This document shows, piece after piece, positions 1 through 5,084 of a stretch of 5,127 bases of DNA. The DNA is taken from positions 1 to 5,127 of the forward strand of contig CAMFKC010000230.1 in assembly GCA_945956975.1 (NCBI GenBank), written 5' to 3'. The DNA comes from an uncultured Methylocystaceae bacterium (GTDB taxonomy: Bacteria > Pseudomonadota > Alphaproteobacteria > Rhizobiales > Beijerinckiaceae). The notes under the pieces were generated by a model. The model ran no database searches. It had not been told where the DNA came from and saw nothing but the letters and a program-made list of their open reading frames with translations. Position 1 is the first letter of the stretch. Each line of letters begins with the position of its first letter. Position numbers and translations under genes: made by a program.

Positions 1-297
1 AGCCAGGGCGAGGCCAATGCGCTCTCCGTGCGGGTGGAATTGATGGCCGATTGCCTCGCCGGGGTGTGGGCCGCGAACGCCAACGCGAAGTGGCGCAACA
101 TCGACCCAGAGGACATTCAGAAAGCGGTGGCGACTGCGCAGGCGATCGGCGACGACCGCTTGCAGAAGGCCTCACGCGGTTATGTCGTGCCGGACTCCTT
201 CACGCACGGCTCGTCCGCGCAGCGCGTGCAATGGCTCCAGCGCGGCATGCAGACGGGCCAGGTCGACGCCTGCAATACGTTCTCGCAGCAGCGCTGA
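1..297 (+). CDS. Neutral zinc metallopeptidase, YpfJ/KPN_02809 family (C-terminal part)
   Basis: This is the C-terminal 98 residues of a gene that begins before the window; the frame is open from base 1 and ends at TGA 295-297. The segment ELMADCLAGVWA (residues 13-24 of the visible part) matches the ELxADCxAGVW block of the family (Pfam PF04228), where the glutamate is expected to be the third zinc ligand; the HExxH pair would lie upstream, outside the window. The tail, with SFTHGSSAQRVQWLQRGMQTG followed by DACNTF, is also typical of the family. Family members are usually about 280-300 residues with an N-terminal membrane anchor and a periplasmic domain, so roughly two thirds is missing here. 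The physiological substrate of the family is not known. The gene runs tail to tail into the minus-strand gene that ends at 303, with only 5 nt between the stop codons and no visible terminator hairpin. Confidence 0.9.
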   Translation, partial: SQGEANALSVRVELMADCLAGVWAANANAKWRNIDPEDIQKAVATAQAIGDDRLQKASRGYVVPDSFTHGSSAQRVQWLQRGMQTGQVDACNTFSQQR

Positions 298-302
298 GAG
301 CG

Positions 303-821
303 TCAGACGACGCGACGGGCGCGCGTGACCAGCGTGCGCGCGCCGAGCTTGCGCGCGCGCGCCGCGGGATTGTCGCCGGACACGGCTACGAAGTCCTGTC
401 GTTGCGCTATGACCCCCACGCAACCCGCGAGCGAGGGAAAAAGGCGCTGCAAGAGACTGGCGGGCTCCGCGCGCAGCGCGACCGCTGGCGGCGCGGATGA
501 GAGCGCCCAGTCCGACATTTCGTCGATGAAACCCGACATCGGCGCGTAGCCAGCAGACAGCAGGAAGATGCGGTCGTTCCGCGCGGCGCGGACGGCCGTC
601 TGCAGCCCCCGTTCGACGTCCAGATCCTCCACCAATTCGCAACCGGCGTGATCGGCGACCGAGGCCAGACGCGTTTCGGGCGCGCCAACGATGCATGCGT
701 CGCGCACGACGTCGGCGACCGCCGCTCCGACGAGCGCAGCCAGCGAGCGCACGACCGCTTCCTGAGCGCGGCCAATCGCGGGGTCGGAACCCGAGGGCGC
801 GAGAACGATGACGGACAGCAT
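303..821 (-). CDS. Degenerate glycosyltransferase-2-like protein, probably not catalytic
   Basis: The product is 172 residues, start ATG at 821-819, with a GAGAG stretch 6-10 nt upstream as a weak ribosome binding site. The N-terminus MLSVIVLAP, then LAALVGAAVADVVRDACIV (28-45) and the ADHAGC block (56-61), follow the layout of family 2 GT-A glycosyltransferases, where one expects VIIPT, LAALVPGA, VVDGGSxDxT and AExAGC. The sugar-nucleotide site is eroded: the DGGSTD position reads GAPETR (46-51), and the DxD metal-binding position near residue 88 reads LLSAGYAP. The C-terminus, with repeated Arg and LGARTLVTRARRVV, resembles short glycosyltransferase-like proteins that I recall from other Rhizobiales. 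At 172 residues it is shorter than active family members (about 230 or more). The reading frame is intact, so this looks like a maintained, repurposed protein rather than a fresh pseudogene. Its function is unknown. It is divergent from the radical SAM gene across 244 nt and convergent with the metallopeptidase. Confidence 0.72.
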   Translation of the reverse strand: MLSVIVLAPSGSDPAIGRAQEAVVRSLAALVGAAVADVVRDACIVGAPETRLASVADHAGCELVEDLDVERGLQTAVRAARNDRIFLLSAGYAPMSGFIDEMSDWALSSAPPAVALRAEPASLLQRLFPSLAGCVGVIAQRQDFVAVSGDNPAARARKLGARTLVTRARRVV

Positions 822-914
822 GGCGGCTCTCTAGCATTTCATTGCCGAAAACCGGCGCCTTTTTGTGAGGCTCCGCCCATTCGGCAGGCGACTGAAAACG
901 GACCGGACGACCGC

Positions 915-942
915 TTGACAGCGGACGCGTATGTTCCATATT
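915..942 (+). promoter_or_regulatory. Sigma-70-type promoter for the radical SAM gene
   Basis: TTGACA at 915-920 is a perfect -35 hexamer. With a 16-nt spacer the -10 is CATATT (937-942, 4 of 6 matches to TATAAT); TATTTG at 939-944 with an 18-nt spacer is a weaker alternative. Transcription would start near 949-951, giving a leader of about 115 nt before the ATG at 1066. The -10 lies inside the first LexA box, and the second box lies at or just after the start site, as expected for a repressed SOS promoter. Confidence 0.6.
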
Positions 943-947
943 TGTTC
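933..947 (+). promoter_or_regulatory. LexA (SOS) box 1, GTTC-N7-GTTC
   Basis: The sequence GTTC (933-936), seven bases CATATTT, GTTC (944-947) is an exact match to the direct-repeat LexA operator established for alphaproteobacteria such as Rhodobacter, Rhizobium and Caulobacter. The AT-rich spacer also fits known strong sites. It overlaps the predicted -10 of the promoter that starts with TTGACA at 915, so bound LexA would block RNA polymerase. The radical SAM gene is the only gene it is placed to control in that orientation; the minus-strand gene starts 112 nt away on the other side. Confidence 0.75.
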
Positions 948-950
948 TCA

Positions 951-965
951 GTTCCCGATCCGTTC
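951..965 (+). promoter_or_regulatory. LexA (SOS) box 2, GTTC-N7-GTTC
   Basis: A second exact GTTC (951-954), seven bases CCGATCC, GTTC (962-965) begins 3 nt after box 1 ends, so the two operators are 18 bp apart from start to start, on nearly the same helix face. Its spacer is GC-rich, so it may bind more weakly than box 1 and act through cooperative binding or as a roadblock just downstream of the start site. Confidence 0.6.
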
Positions 966-1053
966 ACGGCTGCTGTCGGGGCAGGCGAAACGGGAATTTC
1001 GGGCTGTGTCGCGTTGCGTGTGGCGTCGGGCGTTGATTGTTCGTGTAAGGCGC

Positions 1054-1060
1054 GGGGAGG
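1054..1060 (+). promoter_or_regulatory. Ribosome binding site deciding the radical SAM gene start
   Basis: GGGGAGG lies 5 nt before the ATG at 1066. It is the best Shine-Dalgarno match near any candidate start of this gene and is the reason 1066 is preferred. The alternative ATG at 1162 has GAGG (1151-1154) at a 7-nt spacing and remains possible. Confidence 0.65.
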
Positions 1061-1065
1061 CCGTC

Positions 1066-2253
1066 ATGGGTCGCAGTGCAGTCGCTAGCGCAGGTCTGGA
1101 AGATGTTCGTGTCAGGCCGCGCGATCCCCGCGCCCTTCTCGGCGCCCATCGAGGCGACGACATGACGGGCGGCGAAACGCCGGTCCCACCCAAGGCGCTG
1201 CGCGGGCGCGGCGCCGTCACCAACAAGACCGGAAGATTCGAGAAGGAGGCGCGCGCTGCGGTCGACGACGGCTGGGGCTCGCTCGGCGAGCTGGAGGCGC
1301 TGCGCACCGAGGTGCACACGGAACGGCCGCGCGCGATCATCACGCGCAACGATTCGCCCGACATTTCCTTCGACCGGTCGATCAATCCCTACCGCGGCTG
1401 CGAGCACGGCTGCATCTACTGCTTCGCGCGGCCGACGCACGCCTACATGGGCTTGTCGCCCGGACTGGATTTCGAGACGAAGCTGTTCGTCAAGGAAGGC
1501 GCGGCGCAATTGCTTGAGCGCGAATTGTCGGCGGCCAGCTATCAACCGCGCACGATCGCGATCGGCACCAACACCGACCCTTACCAGCCGATCGAGCGCA
1601 CCTATCGCGTGATGCGCTCCGTGCTCGAGGTCTTGTCGGCCGCCAATCATCCGGTCGGCATCGTCACCAAATCGGCGCTCGTGCAGCGCGATATCGATAT
1701 TCTCGGTCCCATGGCCGCGAAGGGGCTCGCCAAGGTCGCGATATCGATCACGACGCTCGACCCGGCGCTCGCCCGGAAGATGGAGCCGCGCGCCGCATCC
1801 CCGGAGAAACGGCTCGAAACCATCGAACGTCTCAGCGAGGCGGGCATTCCCGTCGGCGTCATGGTCGCGCCGGTCATTCCCGCCATCAACGACGAGGAGA
1901 TCGAAACGATTTTGACTCGCGCCCATGCGCGCGGCGCGCGCGAGGCCGGATACATCGTGCTGCGCCTGCCGCACGAGGCGCGCGACCTGTTCGCCGAATG
2001 GCTGGTGCAGCACTATCCGGGCAAGGCCCGGCATGTCTTGTCACTGATGCGCAACATGCGCGAGGGAAAGCTCTATGATGCGACGTTCGGCAAACGGATG
2101 AGCGGAACCGGGCCCTATGCCTGGATGATCGGCCGCCGGTTCGAGATCGCGCTGGAAAAGATCGGTTTCCCGAAATCACGCGCGCGGCTGCGCGCCGATC
2201 TTTTCACGCCGCCTGTCCGGCGGGGGCAGCAGCTCAGCCTGTTTCAGCTCTGA
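1066..2253 (+). CDS. PA0069-family radical SAM protein (spore photoproduct lyase-like)
   Basis: The product is 395 residues from the ATG at 1066. The frame is open back to an ATG at 931, but that codon lies between the -35 and the LexA box and so is unlikely to be translated. Residues C112, C116 and C119 in GCEHGCIYCF form the CxxxCxxC motif that binds a 4Fe-4S cluster for S-adenosylmethionine cleavage. Further family blocks are RGRGAVTNKTGRFE (about 46-59), ITRNDSPDISFDRSINPYRG, GTNTDPYQPIE (167-177), IVTKSALV, KMEPRA (238-243) and MVAPVIPAIN. The last residues are GQQLSLFQL, in which QLSLF matches the sliding-clamp-binding consensus. The three cluster cysteines are the only cysteines in the protein. 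Proteins of this family are distant relatives of spore photoproduct lyase and are often loosely annotated as DNA repair photolyase; the reaction is not established. The tandem LexA boxes upstream imply induction by DNA damage. It stands as a single gene, converging on the gene that ends at 2260 with 6 nt between stop codons. Confidence 0.93.
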   Translation: MGRSAVASAGLEDVRVRPRDPRALLGAHRGDDMTGGETPVPPKALRGRGAVTNKTGRFEKEARAAVDDGWGSLGELEALRTEVHTERPRAIITRNDSPDISFDRSINPYRGCEHGCIYCFARPTHAYMGLSPGLDFETKLFVKEGAAQLLERELSAASYQPRTIAIGTNTDPYQPIERTYRVMRSVLEVLSAANHPVGIVTKSALVQRDIDILGPMAAKGLAKVAISITTLDPALARKMEPRAASPEKRLETIERLSEAGIPVGVMVAPVIPAINDEEIETILTRAHARGAREAGYIVLRLPHEARDLFAEWLVQHYPGKARHVLSLMRNMREGKLYDATFGKRMSGTGPYAWMIGRRFEIALEKIGFPKSRARLRADLFTPPVRRGQQLSLFQL

Positions 2254-2259
2254 CCGTGA

Positions 2260-2760
2260 TCAGCCGCCAAGTTTCGGCACGCCGTAGCGTGCGGAATAGT
2301 AGACCGCGACCAGAAGCACGAGCGTCAGGATGAAGTAGACGATCGCCGACATGCCGAGCCCGCCGGCCGCCTTCGCCGGCTGCTGCAGCGAGACGGAGCG
2401 CGTTGCCGAAGGACCGCCGGCGGCGACATCCGGGCCATTGCCGGAAAGCGTCGCGTCCGCCAGGTGGCGATAGGTCGCCAGGCGGCGGGGGGTGCTTTCG
2501 CCGATGATGTAGGAATCGGCTTCGGCTTCCGTGGGCTCGCGTCCCTTGGCGGTGCGAAACTCCTGCAGCCAGTCCAGCTCGTTCTGCTTGAACACGGAAT
2601 AGGCGACGAGGCCGGTGATGTCCGAATCCCCCTTCACCAGCGCTGCAAAGACCGCGTTGCGGCCGCTGTCCTGGATCTCGGGGTGGAGCACGCCGGCCGT
2701 AGGGGCCGAATCGGGCGCCGGCGTTTTCGCGCGCGATGCGATGTCGATGGTGTCGTCCAT
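2260..2760 (-). CDS. Conserved hypothetical tail-anchored membrane protein
   Basis: The product is 166 residues, start ATG at 2760-2758, preceded by GGGGAAG with about 5 nt spacing. Three parts can be seen. Residues 1-30 are acidic or Pro/Ala-rich and probably disordered. Residues about 34-106 form a compact soluble domain with FAALVKGDSDITGLVAYSVF, KQNELDWLQEF, GREPTEAEADSYIIGEST and PRRLATYRHLADATL. After a Gly/Ala/Ser/Gln linker, one hydrophobic segment (about 136-156, with IVYFILTLVLLVAVYY) ends the protein apart from about ten residues. There is no signal peptide, so the domain should face the cytoplasm, held by a C-terminal anchor. I recall similar proteins annotated as hypothetical in Rhizobiales, with the same TPRRLATYRHLA signature, but know no function. 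It is divergent from rnhB (221 nt apart) and convergent with the radical SAM gene. Confidence 0.82.
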   Translation of the reverse strand: MDDTIDIASRAKTPAPDSAPTAGVLHPEIQDSGRNAVFAALVKGDSDITGLVAYSVFKQNELDWLQEFRTAKGREPTEAEADSYIIGESTPRRLATYRHLADATLSGNGPDVAAGGPSATRSVSLQQPAKAAGGLGMSAIVYFILTLVLLVAVYYSARYGVPKLGG

Positions 2761-2981
2761 TCCAGCTTCCCCACGAGCGAATGCGGTTGCAGCTATTTAC
2801 AGATAATTAACGGACGACGCCAGCAATCCGCAGGAATCACGGGGAAATTTGCGCATCTATCCCTAACGCGCATCGCCCTTCTTTCCACAGGGAGCCCGCG
2901 ACGCTTTGCACGGCGCGCGCCCATTAAGGTAACTGGACATGCCGGGATCGCTGCGCGCGCCCGCGCATCTGGAGCCTGACC
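2761..2981. other. Divergent intergenic region between the tail-anchored gene and rnhB
   Basis: This 221-nt spacer must hold the promoters of both flanking genes. Its AT-rich core at about 2793-2811 contains GATAAT (2802-2807) and TTAAC (2807-2811), but no -35 hexamer at proper spacing is convincing on either strand. A GANTC site, GAATC, lies at 2834-2838 and would be a CcrM target. No hairpin, small gene or repeat was recognised. Confidence 0.4.
2970..2974 (+). promoter_or_regulatory. Ribosome binding site supporting a TTG start for rnhB
   Basis: TGGAG lies 7 nt before TTG 2982-2984. The rnhB frame has a TAA stop at 2925-2927 and no ATG between that stop and 2982, so TTG with this Shine-Dalgarno is the best-supported start. 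Confidence 0.65.
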
Positions 2982-3596
2982 TTGCCCGACTTCCGCTACG
3001 AGGACGATCTGCCGCGCGCAGCGCGCGCCCTGGTCGCCGGCATGGACGAGGTCGGCCGGGGTCCGCTCGCAGGGCCGGTTTGTGCCGCCATCGTCGTTCT
3101 CGACCGCCGCAAGCCCGCGCCGGCAGTGGACGATTCCAAGGCGCTGTCGGCGAAGGCACGGGAAGAATTGTTCGCGGAAATCTGCGCCTGCGCGAAAGCG
3201 ATCTCGTTTGCGAGCGCGTCCGCGCGTGAAATCGACATGATCAACATCCGGCAGGCGACGCATCTGGCGATGCGCCGCGCGGTCGCCGGCATCGCGCTGG
3301 CGCCGACCCACATCCTGGTCGATGGAAACGATCCGCCGCCCGGCCTGCCCTGCGCCGCGACGGCGATCATCAAGGGCGACGCGCACTCGCTGTCGATTGC
3401 AGCCGCATCGATCGTCGCCAAGGTGCTGCGCGACCGCATGATGACGCGGCTTGCCGTCTTTCATCCGGAATATGAATTCGACAGGCACGCGGGCTATGCG
3501 ACCGCGCGACACCTTGCCGCGATCGAAACGCACGGCCCTTGCCGCCACCATCGCATGACTTTTTCACCCATGCGGCAGGCGGCCTTCGCCTTCTGA
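2982..3596 (+). CDS. rnhB: Ribonuclease HII
   Basis: The product is 204 residues, close to the usual length of about 200-220. It cleaves RNA in RNA-DNA hybrids and nicks 5' of single ribonucleotides in DNA, starting ribonucleotide excision repair in the cytoplasm. The metal-binding DEDD residues can be placed as D22 and E23 in AGMDEVGRGPLAGPV, D114 in ILVDGN and D133 in IIKGDAHSLSIAAASIVAKV. DSKALS (51-56) and the region around HAGYAT (169-174), with the conserved Tyr172 that reads the RNA-DNA junction in this family, are also present. The C-terminus HGPCRHHRMTFSPM is typical. Translation starts with TTG, which can lower expression. The gene lies upstream of ccrM in the same direction, an order I recall as common in alphaproteobacteria, but the 310-nt gap suggests that ccrM also has its own promoter. 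Confidence 0.95.
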   Translation: MPDFRYEDDLPRAARALVAGMDEVGRGPLAGPVCAAIVVLDRRKPAPAVDDSKALSAKAREELFAEICACAKAISFASASAREIDMINIRQATHLAMRRAVAGIALAPTHILVDGNDPPPGLPCAATAIIKGDAHSLSIAAASIVAKVLRDRMMTRLAVFHPEYEFDRHAGYATARHLAAIETHGPCRHHRMTFSPMRQAAFAF

Positions 3597-3731
3597 GCGG
3601 CCCGCGGCGGCTTTTTCTGCGTCGCGACCGTCATATCGTCGCGCGCGCAAACCCTTCTTTAACCCGGCCACGCTAGCCCGGGGCAAATTATTGATAAATC
3701 GAGGCGTTTTCTTAACGTAAACGTCCAGAAA

Positions 3732-3756
3732 AGGGACAGGAATTTCCTCTCTCCCT
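3732..3756. repeat. Imperfect operator-like dyad upstream of ccrM
   Basis: AGGGA (3732-3736), C, AGGAA (3738-3742), central T, TTCCT (3744-3748), CTC, TCCCT (3752-3756): two nested pairs of complementary 5-mers around one central base, offset by unequal gaps of 1 and 3 nt. It could be a protein-binding site or chance; no U-tract follows, so it is not a terminator. Confidence 0.35.
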
Positions 3757-3846
3757 AAACCCCGCTTTTACCTCGTGCCGGCATATTGCGCGTGTTGGTA
3801 GCGTAACCGGTATGAGTTCATGCGTAGCGCACGTGCCGGGGCGGCT

Positions 3847-3892
3847 AGCCCGAAGGTCCAGATTCAGGTATCGCGTACTGGTCCTTCGGGCT
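3847..3892. repeat. Long inverted repeat with a GANTC site in its loop, before ccrM
   Basis: The left arm 3847-3860 (AGCCCGAAGGTCCA) pairs with the right arm 3879-3892 (TGGTCCTTCGGGCT) over 13 of 14 positions, the single mismatch being T3857 against T3882. The 18-nt loop 3861-3878 begins with GATTC (3861-3865), a CcrM recognition site. The structure ends 14 nt before the preferred ccrM ATG at 3907, so in RNA it would be a stable hairpin next to the translation start, where no Shine-Dalgarno is visible. It could be a REP-like palindrome that inserted in the leader, or a true regulatory element. Confidence 0.7.
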
Positions 3893-3906
3893 CGCGCTTC
3901 CCCGGC

Positions 3907-5022
3907 ATGCAACGCGCGGCGCAAGGCGCCTCGCACACCACCCCCAGAGACGAAATTCTCATCGGCGACTGCATCGCGCATCTGCGTGGTTTACCGGAAG
4001 GTTGCGCCGACCTCGTCTTCGCCGACCCGCCCTACAATCTCCAGCTCGAAGGCGCGCTGTCGCGCCCCGACCAGAGCATGGTCGACGCCGTCGACGACGA
4101 TTGGGACAAGTTCGGCTCCTTCGCCGAATACGACAGCTTCACGCGCGAGTGGCTGAGCGCCGCGCGCCGCGCGATGAAGAAGGACGCCACGATCTTCGTG
4201 ATCGGCTCCTATCACAACATTTTCCGCGTCGGCGCGATCATGCAGGATCTCGGCTTCTGGATCCTCAACGACATCGTCTGGCGCAAGGCGAACCCGATGC
4301 CGAATTTCCGGGGCCGCCGCTTCACCAATGCGCACGAGACGATGATCTGGGCGGCGCGGGATTCCGCAACCAAGTCCTACACGTTCAATTATGAGGCGCT
4401 GAAGGCCGGCAACGAGGATTGTCAGGTCCGCTCCGATTGGTACATGCCGATCTGCACCGGCGGCGAACGCCTGAAGGACGAAGCGGGCCGCAAGGTGCAT
4501 CCGACGCAGAAGCCGGAAGCCCTGCTCGCGCGCATCATGCTGGCGGCCTCGAAGACCGGCGATACGGTGCTCGATCCGTTTTTCGGTTCCGGCACGACCG
4601 GCGCAGTTGCGCGCCGCATGAACCGCCATTTCATCGGCATCGAACGCGACGTGACCTACGCTTCGGCCGCACGCAAGCGCATCGCCGCCGTCGAGCCGCT
4701 GCCGGCTGAAGCCCTTGCCGCCGCGCCTTCCAAGCGCGCCGAACCGCGCGTCGCCTTCGCCAGCGTCGTGGAAGCCGGCCTGATCGCGCCCGGCGCGACG
4801 CTGACGGACGAAAAGCGCCGCTATAAGGCGATCGTGCGCGCCGACGGGGCTCTGGCGCTCGGCCCCGCGGTCGGCTCGATCCACAAGACCGGCGCGCTGG
4901 CGCAAGGCCTGCCCGCCTGCAACGGCTGGACCTTCTGGCATTTCGAAGATGGCGCGGAGCTGCGCTCGATCGATACGCTGCGGACCATCATCCGCGACCA
5001 GATGCGGGCCGCGGGCGAATAG
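3907..5022 (+). CDS. ccrM: Cell-cycle-regulated adenine DNA methyltransferase CcrM (GANTC)
   Basis: From the ATG at 3907 the product is 371 residues, near the usual 360-380. It transfers a methyl group from S-adenosylmethionine to N6 of adenine in GANTC, which in alphaproteobacteria couples transcription to chromosome replication. Order of motifs is that of beta-class enzymes: catalytic DPPY (40-43) in LVFADPPYNLQLEG, then VDDDWDKF, GSYHNIFRVG, the block LNDIVWRKANPMPNFRGRRF with TNAHE, HPTQKPEALLARI (198-210), and the SAM-binding DPFFGSGTTGAV (223-234). The last ~90 residues, from about 279, form the CcrM C-terminal DNA-recognition extension, with VGSIHKTGALAQG, ACNGWTFWHF and terminal helices, which HinfI-like restriction methylases lack. 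All catalytic motifs are intact. An in-frame ATG at 3820 would add 29 residues, but these have no family similarity and would be encoded across the inverted repeat; neither ATG has a good Shine-Dalgarno. No restriction enzyme partner is nearby, as expected for an orphan regulatory methylase. Confidence 0.95.
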   Translation: MQRAAQGASHTTPRDEILIGDCIAHLRGLPEGCADLVFADPPYNLQLEGALSRPDQSMVDAVDDDWDKFGSFAEYDSFTREWLSAARRAMKKDATIFVIGSYHNIFRVGAIMQDLGFWILNDIVWRKANPMPNFRGRRFTNAHETMIWAARDSATKSYTFNYEALKAGNEDCQVRSDWYMPICTGGERLKDEAGRKVHPTQKPEALLARIMLAASKTGDTVLDPFFGSGTTGAVARRMNRHFIGIERDVTYASAARKRIAAVEPLPAEALAAAPSKRAEPRVAFASVVEAGLIAPGATLTDEKRRYKAIVRADGALALGPAVGSIHKTGALAQGLPACNGWTFWHFEDGAELRSIDTLRTIIRDQMRAAGE

Positions 5023-5027
5023 CGGCT

Positions 5028-5057
5028 TTTACCTTCCTGGCCGAACAAAGCTAAGAT
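5028..5057 (+). promoter_or_regulatory. Possible promoter for the gene starting at 5085
   Basis: TTTACC (5028-5033, 4 of 6 to TTGACA) and TAAGAT (5052-5057, 4 of 6 to TATAAT) are separated by 18 nt, just after the ccrM stop. The match is modest, and read-through from ccrM is the alternative. Confidence 0.3.
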
Positions 5058-5084
5058 CGCGCCTGACAACAGAGCGCGAGGCCC

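Larger units (their letters stand above)
3597..3906 (+). promoter_or_regulatory. ccrM upstream regulatory region and leader
   Basis: This 310-nt stretch holds no convincing gene. It is AT-richer than its flanks from about 3650 to 3780. Visible elements are: TTAAC at 3659-3663 and 3712-3716, which resemble CtrA half-sites but lack the TTAA-N7-TTAA spacing; TTGATA (3691-3696) as a possible -35, with only a poor -10 downstream (TAACGT, 3713-3718); an imperfect dyad at 3732-3756; and a large inverted repeat with a GANTC site at 3847-3892. In Caulobacter and Brucella ccrM is controlled by CtrA, so a CtrA or GcrA input here is plausible but not shown. No clear intrinsic terminator for rnhB was found, although GGCTTTTT occurs at 3609-3616. 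Confidence 0.45.

Noticed and set aside
842..866. GCCG-AAAAC-CGGC hairpin followed by GCCTTTTTG, possible terminator
   Set aside because: The stem is only 4 bp and sits in a divergent region where no plus-strand transcript needs to end.
931..1065. In-frame 45-residue N-terminal extension of the radical SAM protein from an ATG at 931
   Set aside because: The codon lies between the -35 hexamer and the LexA box, would precede the likely transcription start, has no ribosome binding site, and the peptide has no family similarity; 1066 has GGGGAGG at good spacing.
1038..1117. Direct repeat TGTTCGTGT(A/C)AGGC at 1038-1051 and 1104-1117, 66 bp apart
   Set aside because: 13 of 14 bases match, but the copies lie one before and one inside the coding start, the GTTC cores lack N7 partners, and no further copies are seen; probably chance or a minor duplication.
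964..2034. Long minus-strand open frame opposite the radical SAM gene
   Set aside because: Arg/Gly/Ala-rich translation without a recognisable domain, fully antisense to a clear enzyme; an artefact of high GC content.
2939..3229. Plus-strand open frame with ATG at 2939 overlapping the rnhB start
   Set aside because: Out of frame with rnhB, Arg-rich shadow translation; the rnhB frame from TTG 2982 has all catalytic motifs.
3598..3618. GC-rich stretch followed by CTTTTTC after rnhB, possible intrinsic terminator
   Set aside because: No stem of useful length pairs directly before the T-run, so it is not supported as a terminator.
3991..4941. Long minus-strand open frame opposite ccrM
   Set aside because: Antisense to a well-conserved enzyme, with low-complexity composition and no motifs; a GC-driven shadow.
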